A DNA stretch of 7,814 nucleotides from Clostridium sp. CAG:762 (GTDB lineage: Bacteria > Bacillota_I > Bacilli_A > RF39 > UBA660). This document shows, one piece after another, positions 1 through 6,068 of the stretch (positions are counted from its first letter, which is position 1; the number at the start of each line of letters is the position of its first letter). The stretch covers positions 1 to 7,814 of the forward strand of contig HF996802.1 in assembly GCA_000432575.1 (NCBI GenBank). Direction: 5' to 3'. A program made the position numbers and the translations under genes. The notes beneath the pieces are model-generated. The model made no database searches and was not told the DNA's origin. It saw nothing but the letters and a program-made list of their open reading frames with translations.

Positions 1-22
1 TTAAACCGCAACAACAAAAATC

Positions 23-61
23 AACTAATAAACTAAATTAAATACAAGTTTATTAGTTTTT
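23..61 (+). terminator. AT-rich intrinsic terminator-like hairpin upstream of spoVAC
   Basis: A perfect 12-bp inverted repeat, AACTAATAAACT (23-34) and AGTTTATTAGTT (47-58), encloses a 12-nt loop and runs into TTTTT at 57-61. The stem has only two G-C pairs, so it is weak. It is preceded by an A-run (16-20), so it could work in either direction. It probably ends an upstream transcript whose gene lies outside the window and insulates the spoVA operon. The structure is seen directly; the terminator function is inferred. Confidence 0.5.
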
Positions 62-109
62 ATTACATATTTTTAAATTATAAGTCAATACTATTACTGG
101 TGATTTATT

Positions 110-547
110 ATGAAAGAAAATTATAACAGCATTGTCAACAAACATACACCTAAAGAAGACAGACTAAAAAATAGTTTAATTGTTTTCTTTACAGGTGGTA
201 TTATTGGAATATTAAGTGAATTGCTTCTCAATTGCTATTCAGTCTGGCTTTCACTACCTAGAAAAGAATCGGGAATCCTAGTTATTCTAACTTGGATAAT
301 TATTGCTTCCTTATTAACTGCTTTTGGTGTATTTGATTTACTCGTTAGAATATTTAAAAGTGCTTTATTAATACCTATTACTGGATTTGCTCATTCTATG
401 ACTTCTGCTGCTTTAGATTACAAGACAGAAGGCTTAGTTCTAGGCATTGGTGCTAATATCTTTAAATTAGCGGGCTCGGTAATTTTATATGGAGTAGTCT
501 CTGTTTATGTCTTTGGAATACTTAGAATATTGGTACTAGGAGGTTAA
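110..547 (+). CDS. spoVAC: Stage V sporulation protein AC (SpoVAC), DPA channel membrane subunit
   Basis: This is a 145-residue polytopic membrane protein, close to the usual SpoVAC length of about 150. After a charged cytoplasmic N-terminus (1-21), hydrophobic segments lie near residues 22-45, 55-77, 84-102 and 107-143. The family signature PITGFAHSM is at 89-97. In Bacillus, SpoVAC is an inner-membrane component of the SpoVA channel that carries Ca-DPA into the forespore and releases it at germination, and it behaves as a mechanosensitive channel. The ATG at 110 is supported by GGTGAT at 99-104, five bases upstream. It is the first gene of a three-gene operon: spoVAD begins one base after its stop, and the spoVAD Shine-Dalgarno site lies within the spoVAC 3' end. 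Expression is expected from a forespore sigma factor (sigma-G), but no convincing site is visible. Confidence 0.93.
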   Translation: MKENYNSIVNKHTPKEDRLKNSLIVFFTGGIIGILSELLLNCYSVWLSLPRKESGILVILTWIIIASLLTAFGVFDLLVRIFKSALLIPITGFAHSMTSAALDYKTEGLVLGIGANIFKLAGSVILYGVVSVYVFGILRILVLGG

Positions 548-548
548 T

Positions 549-1544
549 ATGACAAGTAAATATAACAATGTATATATAGAAGATACTTATACTATTGGAG
601 GCCCTTATGAAGCAGATGGGCCACTTGCAAAATACTATGATAAATTATATAAAAATGATTTATATTTTAATGAAAGTAGTTTTGAAAAAGCAGAGAGTAA
701 ATTAATGAAAGATAGTGTCATCCTATTACTTAAGAAAACTAATAAAAATAAAGATGATATTGATTTACTTGTAGCTGGTGATTTACAAAATCAAATAGCC
801 GCGTCAAATTACATGGCAAGAGATATTGACATCCCATTTCTTGGTATTTACAATGCATGTGCTACTTCAAGCGAAGGTTTAATTGTTGCTTCAACATTTA
901 TTGACAGTAAAAAAATAAAGAGTTCTATTTGTAGTGTCAGTTCACATAATAATGCTTCCGAGAAACAATTTAGAAATCCTATTGAATATGGAGGACCAAA
1001 GCCTAAAACGTCAACATTTACAGTAACTGGAGCCGTTTCTGTTCTTTTATCTAATAAAAAAAGTAAAGTAAAAATTGAATCGTCTACAATTGGTAGAGTG
1101 TGTGATATGGGTGTCAAAGATGTAAATCATATGGGAGCAGTGATGGCTATCTCGGCTGCAGATACTATATATAGGCATTTAACTGACTTGAAGAGGGAAC
1201 CATCCTATTATGACTTGATTTTAACTGGAGACTTAGGTATATATGGTAAAGAGATTCTTACTGATTATATGAAAACGGCTTATAATTTAGATATAACTAA
1301 GAATTATAATGACTGTGGAACGATGATATATGATGTTCTTAAACAACCTGTTTATGCAGGAGGAAGTGGTCCAGCTTGTAGTGCTTTAGTAAATTTTGGT
1401 TATATTTATAAGGAAATGTTAAAGGGTAAGTACAGAAGAGTTTTAATAGTTCCAACTGGAGCAATTTTCTCACCAACTTTTGTTTTTCAAAAGGAATCGA
1501 TTCCTTCGATAGCACATGCTATTAGTTTGGAGGTAACAATATGA
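549..1544 (+). CDS. spoVAD: Stage V sporulation protein AD (SpoVAD), DPA-binding thiolase-fold protein
   Basis: This 331-residue soluble protein (usual length about 338) has the thiolase/ketosynthase-like fold of SpoVAD. Recognisable blocks are YIEDTYTIGGPYEADGPL near 9-26, GIYNACATSSEG at 99-110 with the Cys at the thiolase nucleophile position (C104), the DVNHMGAVM block at 191-199, GDLGIYG at 227-233, and GGSGPACSA near 271-279. In B. subtilis SpoVAD is a peripheral protein of the forespore inner membrane that binds DPA directly and is essential for DPA uptake; a thiolase reaction is not thought to be its role. The start is set by a near-perfect AGGAGGT immediately upstream, overlapping the end of spoVAC (spacing 1 nt between genes). 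Its TGA stop overlaps the spoVAE ATG in an ATGA junction, indicating translational coupling. Members of this family are diagnostic of spore formers. Confidence 0.95.
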   Translation: MTSKYNNVYIEDTYTIGGPYEADGPLAKYYDKLYKNDLYFNESSFEKAESKLMKDSVILLLKKTNKNKDDIDLLVAGDLQNQIAASNYMARDIDIPFLGIYNACATSSEGLIVASTFIDSKKIKSSICSVSSHNNASEKQFRNPIEYGGPKPKTSTFTVTGAVSVLLSNKKSKVKIESSTIGRVCDMGVKDVNHMGAVMAISAADTIYRHLTDLKREPSYYDLILTGDLGIYGKEILTDYMKTAYNLDITKNYNDCGTMIYDVLKQPVYAGGSGPACSALVNFGYIYKEMLKGKYRRVLIVPTGAIFSPTFVFQKESIPSIAHAISLEVTI

Positions 1545-1894
1545 TGACTTATGTATATGCGTTTTTGTTTTGTGGTTTGATTTGTTTAATTTCTCAAATA
1601 ATACTAGATAATACAAAATTAACACCAGGTCATGTTACAAGTATTTTTGTAGTCGTTGGAGCATTTTTAGATATCTTTGGTATTTACGATAAGATAGTTT
1701 TATATGCTGGAGCAGGAGCTATCGTGCCAATTACATCGTTTGGTCATCTTCTTGTTCATGGGGCAATGGATATGGCTTCAAATATTGGTATTTTAGGTCT
1801 TACGATGGGGTTATTTGATCTAACGGCCGCGGGAATAAGCGTGGCTATTGTATGTGCTTTCTTCTTATCTTTGATATTTAAACCAAGAGATTAA
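1541..1894 (+). CDS. spoVAE: Stage V sporulation protein AE (SpoVAE, SpoVAEb type), DPA channel membrane subunit
   Basis: This is a 117-residue membrane protein of typical SpoVAEb length. Hydrophobic segments lie near residues 4-22, 33-50, 54-70, 82-96 and 97-113, ending in a short basic tail (KPRD). The PITSFGH motif at 63-69 parallels PITGFAH in SpoVAC. The protein belongs to the SpoVA membrane channel for Ca-DPA. The start codon overlaps the spoVAD stop (ATGA, 1541-1544) and has GGAGG about 7 nt upstream; a second in-frame ATG follows at once (MM), so either could initiate. It is the last gene of the operon. No hairpin terminator follows its stop, and the next promoter begins only seven bases downstream. 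There is no spoVAA, spoVAB or spoVAF in the cluster, as in the minimal C-D-E operons of many Clostridia. Confidence 0.93.
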   Translation: MMTYVYAFLFCGLICLISQIILDNTKLTPGHVTSIFVVVGAFLDIFGIYDKIVLYAGAGAIVPITSFGHLLVHGAMDMASNIGILGLTMGLFDLTAAGISVAIVCAFFLSLIFKPRD

Positions 1895-1900
1895 AAATGC

Positions 1901-1929
1901 TTGATAAATATTAAAAAATATTGTATACT
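1901..1929 (+). promoter_or_regulatory. Vegetative (sigma-A type) promoter for the 44-residue membrane protein gene
   Basis: TTGATA (1901-1906) is followed after exactly 17 bp by TATACT (1924-1929), one or two mismatches from consensus in each hexamer. Predicted initiation near 1936 leaves a leader of about 17 nt carrying AGGTGAT before the ATG at 1953. The promoter starts seven bases after the spoVAE stop, which separates the small gene from the sporulation operon. Confidence 0.75.
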
Positions 1930-1952
1930 TAAGAAGAATAGTAGGTGATATC

Positions 1953-2087
1953 ATGAACGATAAAGACATTAAAGAGATAATAACTGTATTTATAATTACA
2001 ACCTTTATTTTAGTATTTGTCGCAGGTATTTCTTATGCTTATTTAGATTATCATAATACCATCACAAGTAATCAAGAAAATAGATAA
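1953..2087 (+). CDS. Small single-pass membrane protein, 44 residues, function unknown
   Basis: A short open frame encodes 44 residues: a charged N-terminus MNDKDIKE (1-8), one hydrophobic helix at about 9-31 (IITVFIITTFILVFVAGISY and following), and a polar C-terminal tail HNTITSNQENR. Support for it being real is unusually complete for its size. AGGTGAT lies just before the ATG, a 17-bp-spaced sigma-A promoter ends about 24 nt upstream of the ATG, and a hairpin plus T-run directly follows the TAA. No family is recognised. The charge pattern suggests a small integral membrane regulator or subunit with its N-terminus inside or outside undetermined; a type I toxin is possible but there is no visible antisense RNA. 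Proximity to spoVA may be coincidental because it has its own promoter. Confidence 0.7.
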   Translation: MNDKDIKEIITVFIITTFILVFVAGISYAYLDYHNTITSNQENR

Positions 2088-2115
2088 TTGGTCTTAAATT
2101 TAGACTAATTTTTTT
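2086..2115 (+). terminator. Intrinsic terminator after the 44-residue membrane protein gene
   Basis: The arms AATTGGTCT (2086-2094) and AGACTAATT (2102-2110) pair over 9 bp with one G-U, around a 7-nt loop, and run into a T-tract at 2109-2115. It overlaps the TAA stop at 2085-2087, giving a very compact transcription unit of about 180 nt. Confidence 0.75.
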
Positions 2116-2211
2116 ATGCTTTTGCTATGCTGTTATCAGTATCTGTCCATGTTTATAACTAATTTATTATTCTTAGTCTTCGTTTTTATATAATTGCTAA
2201 ACATTTTTATC

Positions 2212-2240
2212 TTGTAATTATATCAAATATCTAGTACAAT
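2212..2240 (+). promoter_or_regulatory. Sigma-A type promoter for the M3-like peptidase gene
   Basis: TTGTAA (2212-2217) and TACAAT (2235-2240) are separated by exactly 17 bp. Initiation near 2247 gives a short leader with AAGGGAG at 2247-2253, eight bases before the ATG at 2262. The stretch between the preceding terminator and this promoter (2116-2211) holds no supported gene. Confidence 0.7.
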
Positions 2241-2261
2241 ATTTTTAAGGGAGTATATGGT

Positions 2262-3380
2262 ATGAAATATTATTGGAATCAAGCACATGTTTTAAATGAA
2301 ATAAACAAAATTAAAGAAGATAAGCAAATTAATAATAAGGATAAAGTTAATTATCTTGCTAATTATGAAGATATTTTAGATATTTTATCTTTTGCTTTTG
2401 TTGATGCAAAAGAAGTATTAGATAGTATAGATGAAGATAATAATTTATTTTTCATTGATAAAATAAATGAATTAATCGATTCTCTTTTTGTTTTAAAAGA
2501 AGTATTAAGTGTTAAGAAATTATTTACCTCTCTATATTTTAAAAAACATCTCAATTTACTTAAACAAGCCAGTATAATATGTGATACATATAATTTAGAT
2601 ATGATTGAAAGACCTTTACCAACAAGAAAATTAGGGACTAATAAAATAATTAAGATAGGTTATAATTATTATGATAGTTTTAAAGATAGAAATATTATTG
2701 ATAGTTATGATAAGATAATTAAAAGTGATAAAACCTATTTTCTAAATAGAAAGATGCCGAATTTTGAGTTATGGGGTATCTGTAATTATTTTATTCATAA
2801 TGATAAAACATATGTTGTGATAAGAAGAGAGAATACTATATATGATTTATTTACTTTTATTCATGAAATAGAACACGCTTTATGTTTTAAGAAGTATAAA
2901 TATAATATAAATGAAACTATTGCTGAACTCCCTAGTTGTGCTAGTACTTATTTTTTAGAAGACTTTTGTAATCATAACAAAATGTTTTCTAAGAAAGAAC
3001 TAAATCTTATTATATTAAAAGAAATGTGTGTTTATTTAACCTGGTTACCAGTATATTATGATAATTATTTTATATACAACCAAAAATCTTATTTTAAGAC
3101 ATTATTACATCTACTGAAACTACTAAATGCAAATGATAACGTATGTAATTATTATGATACTAGTTTAAGTAAATTTAATTTTACCAATATGTTATCTCAA
3201 GTATTTGCTAAATATATATATACTACTTATGATAAAGATGATGCGGTAAAGATTATGGAAGAATATTTACTAAATAAAAGGAGAATAGATATTAGAAATT
3301 TAGAAAAAACTTTAGAAATAGATAAGATTGAAGCAAAAAAACTAATAAAAAGGACAAATATTACTTGCAAAAAAAATTAA
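2262..3380 (+). CDS. Predicted M3-like zinc metallopeptidase (gluzincin), cytoplasmic
   Basis: This 372-residue protein has no signal peptide or membrane helix. The N-terminal half is helical and lysine/aspartate-rich. The catalytic centre is visible as FIHEIEHAL at 199-207, an HExxH motif with H201, E202 and H205, followed by ETIAELPSCASTYFLEDF (218-235). That second block resembles the AEVASTFNE region of oligoendopeptidase F and other M3 peptidases, making E222 the likely third zinc ligand. The H205-to-E222 distance of 17 residues is shorter than the roughly 24-25 of classical M3 enzymes, and total length is well below the ~600 of PepF, so this is a divergent compact relative. Substrate is unknown; intracellular oligopeptides are the default family guess. 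The gene is monocistronic with its own promoter, and the aspS promoter begins inside its 3' end. The start has AAGGGAG eight bases upstream. Confidence 0.75.
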   Translation: MKYYWNQAHVLNEINKIKEDKQINNKDKVNYLANYEDILDILSFAFVDAKEVLDSIDEDNNLFFIDKINELIDSLFVLKEVLSVKKLFTSLYFKKHLNLLKQASIICDTYNLDMIERPLPTRKLGTNKIIKIGYNYYDSFKDRNIIDSYDKIIKSDKTYFLNRKMPNFELWGICNYFIHNDKTYVVIRRENTIYDLFTFIHEIEHALCFKKYKYNINETIAELPSCASTYFLEDFCNHNKMFSKKELNLIILKEMCVYLTWLPVYYDNYFIYNQKSYFKTLLHLLKLLNANDNVCNYYDTSLSKFNFTNMLSQVFAKYIYTTYDKDDAVKIMEEYLLNKRRIDIRNLEKTLEIDKIEAKKLIKRTNITCKKN

Positions 3381-3392
3381 ATGTGATAAAAT
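3365..3392 (+). promoter_or_regulatory. Promoter for the aspS T-box leader
   Basis: TTGCAA (3365-3370), 16 bp, then TAAAAT (3387-3392) preceded by TGA, an extended -10 arrangement. The -35 box lies within the last codons of the peptidase gene. Predicted initiation near 3399 defines a leader of about 155 nt to the aspS ATG. An overlapping alternative -10 further into the AT-rich stretch cannot be excluded. Confidence 0.55.
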
Positions 3393-3398
3393 TATATT

Positions 3399-3531
3399 AT
3401 ATTTTTCGTTTAAGAAGTGACACTTAAATAATTAAGAAAAATCGTATTACATACGTTATAGGTAAATAAAGAGCACATTGGTGAAGTAAGGTGGCACCGC
3501 GAATTTCGTCCTTACGAGTTAGTGTGTTTTT
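3399..3531 (+). promoter_or_regulatory. T-box leader (tRNA-Asp sensing) of aspS, apparently ultrashort Stem I
   Basis: The T-box core AAGGTGGCACCGCG is at 3488-3501, and GTAAGG (3486-3491) pairs with CCTTAC (3510-3515) to form the antiterminator. Its bulge TGGC would pair with an uncharged tRNA ending GCCA, i.e. discriminator base G73, as in tRNA-Asp. Upstream, TTTAAG (3409-3414) and CTTAAA (3423-3428) form a hairpin whose loop AAGTGACA presents GAC, the only Asp codon in the leader before the T-box. A second hairpin CGTAT-tac-ATACG is at 3443-3455. A U-run (3527-3531) follows; the outer arms AGCACATT (3472-3479) and AGTGTGTT (3521-3528) can pair before it. T-boxes increase expression of synthetase genes when the cognate tRNA is uncharged. 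The class is certain; the boundaries, the specifier assignment and the terminator fold are inferred. Confidence 0.85.
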
Positions 3532-3552
3532 ATATTATAAGGAGGAAATTAT

Positions 3553-5289
3553 ATGAAGAAATATGAAAATAATAGTTTTACTATTAAAAATGTAGGAGAG
3601 GTTGTTTCTCTATATGGATGGGTAAACAAAACAAGAAATTTAGGTGGTGTAATATTTATTGATTTAAGAGATAGATCTGGTATTATCCAATTAGCAATTA
3701 AACCTGATAATAAATATTATAAACAAGCATTAGAGATTAAAAATGAATATGTTTTAAAAGTAGAAGGTGCCATTATTGAGAGAGAAAGTAAAAATAAGAA
3801 TTTAAATACTGGTGAGATCGAAGTGGATGTTACTAATTTAGAAATATTAAATACTTCAATTGAATTACCATTTGATTTAAATAATACTACAGCTCTAGAG
3901 GATACTAGATTAAAATACCGCTACTTAGATTTAAGAAAAGAAAACTTAAAGGAAAAATTAATTAAAAGACATGAAATTACTTTTGCAGTTAGAGAATACT
4001 TTAATAATAATGGGTTTTTAGAGATAGAAACACCAGTGTTATGTAAATCAACACCAGAAGGAGCAAGAGACTATTTAGTACCGAGTCGTGTTAATCATGG
4101 TAAGTTTTATGCTTTACCACAATCTCCTCAAATATTTAAGCAATTATTAATGGTTGGTGGAATGGAGAGATATTTCCAAATTGCTAAATGTTTTAGAGAT
4201 GAAGACTTAAGAGCGGATAGGCAACCTGAATTTACTCAAATAGATGTTGAAATGAGTTTTGTTAATGAAGACGATGTTATGTCTATGGCAGAAGGTATGA
4301 TTGCTTATGTCTTTAAAAAAGTTAAAAATATTGATATTAAATTACCACTTATGAAAATGAAGTATGATGATGCTATTAATTGTTATGGTAGTGATAAACC
4401 AGATTTAAGGTTTGAAATGAAATTAAATGATATTACTGATATATTAAAAGATACCTCATTTTCTATGTATAGTAATATAATAAGTGAAAATGGTATTATC
4501 AATGCTATTGTAGTTAAGAATAAGGCACTTGATTATTCAAGAAAAGAGTTGGATAAATTAAATGATTTTGTTCATACTTATACTAAGAATAATTTAACTT
4601 ATCTTAAATATAATGAAGAAGTTACTGGTAGTATAGTTAAGAATTTAACTACTGAAGAGATAAATCATATTAAATCTAATTTAAATATTGAGAATAATGA
4701 CTTGGTATTAATTTTAGGTGGTAATAAAAAAGAAGTTAAGCAAGCACTTGGGGCTTTAAGGTGTAAAATAGCTAAAGATTTAAATTTAATTGATAGTAAT
4801 GTTTATAAGATGTTATGGGTAGTAGATTTTCCTTCATTTGAATATAGTGAGGAAGAACATAAATATGTTGCATGTCATCATCCATTTACTTCACCTAAAG
4901 ATAGTGATGTAGATAAGTTATTAACTGATAAGGCATCTTGTTATTCAAAGGCCTATGATATAGTTATCAATGGTTATGAAGCAGGTGGTGGTTCTATTCG
5001 TATTCATGATCAAGAGGTTCAAAGGAAGATGTTTGAAGCATTAGAATTAACTGATGAACAAATTAAAAATAAGTTTGGTTTCTTTGTTGAGGCTTTAAAA
5101 TATGGAACACCACCACATGGAGGACTTGCTTTTGGTCTTGATAGATTAGTAATGCTTTTAACTAATACAGAAAATATTAGAGATGTTATTGCGTTTCCTA
5201 AAACAGCATCGGCTTCATGTTTAATGAGTGAATGTCCAAATACAGTAGATGAATATCAATTAAAAGAATTAGGAATTAAAATTAGTTAA
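3553..5289 (+). CDS. aspS: Aspartyl-tRNA synthetase (AspRS), class II
   Basis: This cytoplasmic enzyme of 578 residues (bacterial AspRS is typically about 590) charges tRNA-Asp with aspartate using ATP. Domains in order: OB-fold anticodon-binding domain (about 1-105, with YGWVNKTRNLGGVIFIDLRD), class II catalytic core with motif 1 around FLEIETPVL (155-163), motif 2 FRDEDLRADRQPEFTQID (214-231), the bacterial GAD insertion (about 285-410), and motif 3 GLAFGLDRLVMLL (524-536). Leu30 sits where non-discriminating AspRS often has His, which suggests a discriminating, Asp-specific enzyme (inference). The start has AGGAGG at 3540-3545 with 7-nt spacing, downstream of a T-box leader. hisS, often next to aspS in Firmicutes, is absent upstream. 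The ttcA-like gene starts one base after its stop, so the genes form an operon. Confidence 0.98.
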   Translation: MKKYENNSFTIKNVGEVVSLYGWVNKTRNLGGVIFIDLRDRSGIIQLAIKPDNKYYKQALEIKNEYVLKVEGAIIERESKNKNLNTGEIEVDVTNLEILNTSIELPFDLNNTTALEDTRLKYRYLDLRKENLKEKLIKRHEITFAVREYFNNNGFLEIETPVLCKSTPEGARDYLVPSRVNHGKFYALPQSPQIFKQLLMVGGMERYFQIAKCFRDEDLRADRQPEFTQIDVEMSFVNEDDVMSMAEGMIAYVFKKVKNIDIKLPLMKMKYDDAINCYGSDKPDLRFEMKLNDITDILKDTSFSMYSNIISENGIINAIVVKNKALDYSRKELDKLNDFVHTYTKNNLTYLKYNEEVTGSIVKNLTTEEINHIKSNLNIENNDLVLILGGNKKEVKQALGALRCKIAKDLNLIDSNVYKMLWVVDFPSFEYSEEEHKYVACHHPFTSPKDSDVDKLLTDKASCYSKAYDIVINGYEAGGGSIRIHDQEVQRKMFEALELTDEQIKNKFGFFVEALKYGTPPHGGLAFGLDRLVMLLTNTENIRDVIAFPKTASASCLMSECPNTVDEYQLKELGIKIS

Positions 5290-5290
5290 T

Positions 5291-6067
5291 ATGAATGAAG
5301 TAGAAATTAAAAAGTCAATAATAAAGAAATTTAGGAAAGAAATATGGTCTAAATTTATTAAAGCTATTAAGGATTACGATTTAATTAAAGAAAATGATAA
5401 TATCTGTGTTTGTATAAGTGGTGGAAAAGATTCGTTTTTACTAGCACTATGTTTTGAGGAATTAAAGAAACATCATAAGTTTAATTTTAATACTAAATAT
5501 TTGGTTATGGATCCAGGTTATTTAGATATAAACTTAAAACAAATAGTAGATAATGCTAAGTTATTAAATTTAGATATAGAAGTATTTAAAAGTGATATCT
5601 TTGATGTAGTAGATAGAGTTGGAGGAGATAGTCCTTGTTATCTATGTGCTAGAATGAGAAGGGGTTATTTATACGCTAAAGCTAAAGAATTAGGTTGTAA
5701 TAAGATAGCTCTTGGGCATCACTTTAATGATGTTATTGAAACAGTTATGTTAAATATTTTATATAATGGTGTTTTTGGAGGAATGTTACCTATATTAGAT
5801 TCTAAAAACTTTGAAGGTATGCAGTTAATTAGACCTTTATATTATGTTAAAGAAAAAGATATTATTCATTTTGCCAAATATAATAATTTAAAATTTATTG
5901 ACTGTGCATGTAAAGTAACTAAGAAGAGTTTGGGTAAGAGAAAAGAAGTTAAATTATTAATTGAAGAATTAGTTAAAACTAATAAAAATGCCGATATTAA
6001 TATTATGAATAGTTTAAAAAATGTAAATAAAGAAACTATTTTAGGTTATATGGAAAATGGTGAATAA
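5291..6067 (+). CDS. ttcA: TtcA-like tRNA thiolase (PP-loop ATPase, predicted tRNA C32 2-thiocytidine synthetase)
   Basis: This is a 258-residue PP-loop protein. The ATP-binding signature SGGKDS is at 43-48, preceded by the beta strand NICVCI. A CxxC (C116, C119, in CYLCARMRRGYLY) and the GHHFNDVIET block (142-151) match the TtcA/TilS-like group. A further C205-A-C207 pair lies where TtcA supplies its third cysteine ligand. In E. coli, TtcA uses three cysteines to hold a [4Fe-4S] cluster and thiolates cytidine 32 of certain tRNAs. TilS lacks this cysteine set, so TtcA is the better call, though other TtcA-family thiolases cannot be excluded. The start follows the aspS TAA by one base (TAATATG) with no good Shine-Dalgarno site, which implies coupling to aspS translation. 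The next gene begins at its stop in the same arrangement. Confidence 0.82.
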   Translation: MNEVEIKKSIIKKFRKEIWSKFIKAIKDYDLIKENDNICVCISGGKDSFLLALCFEELKKHHKFNFNTKYLVMDPGYLDINLKQIVDNAKLLNLDIEVFKSDIFDVVDRVGGDSPCYLCARMRRGYLYAKAKELGCNKIALGHHFNDVIETVMLNILYNGVFGGMLPILDSKNFEGMQLIRPLYYVKEKDIIHFAKYNNLKFIDCACKVTKKSLGKRKEVKLLIEELVKTNKNADINIMNSLKNVNKETILGYMENGE

Positions 6068-6068
6068 T

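Noticed and set aside
65..93. Candidate sigma-G promoter: ACATA, 17 bp, AATACTA
   Set aside because: The hexamers are close to the forespore consensus, but initiation would fall inside the spoVAC ribosome binding site at 99-104. A second possible -10, CATATTT at 66-72, has no matching -35.
848..1117. 89-residue open frame on the minus strand
   Set aside because: It lies entirely inside spoVAD, shows no family resemblance and is explained as a shadow of that gene.
1542..1544. Possible UGA-as-tryptophan code, as in Mollicutes
   Set aside because: UGA ends spoVAD at the expected family length and overlaps the spoVAE start; tryptophans in recognised proteins are coded by TGG.
2116..2193. 25-codon hydrophobic peptide frame starting ATG right after the terminator T-run
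   Set aside because: It has no Shine-Dalgarno site and would begin where transcription is predicted to stop; not enough to call a gene or type I toxin.
2363..2554. 63-residue open frame on the minus strand
   Set aside because: It is contained in the M3-like peptidase gene; Ser/Lys-rich composition is what the antisense of an AT-rich gene gives.
6057..6068. Upstream ATG for the MazF-fold gene, adding four residues
   Set aside because: It has a poor ribosome binding site and overlaps ttcA, whereas ATG 6069 has well-spaced GGTGA and the junction type seen elsewhere in the operon.
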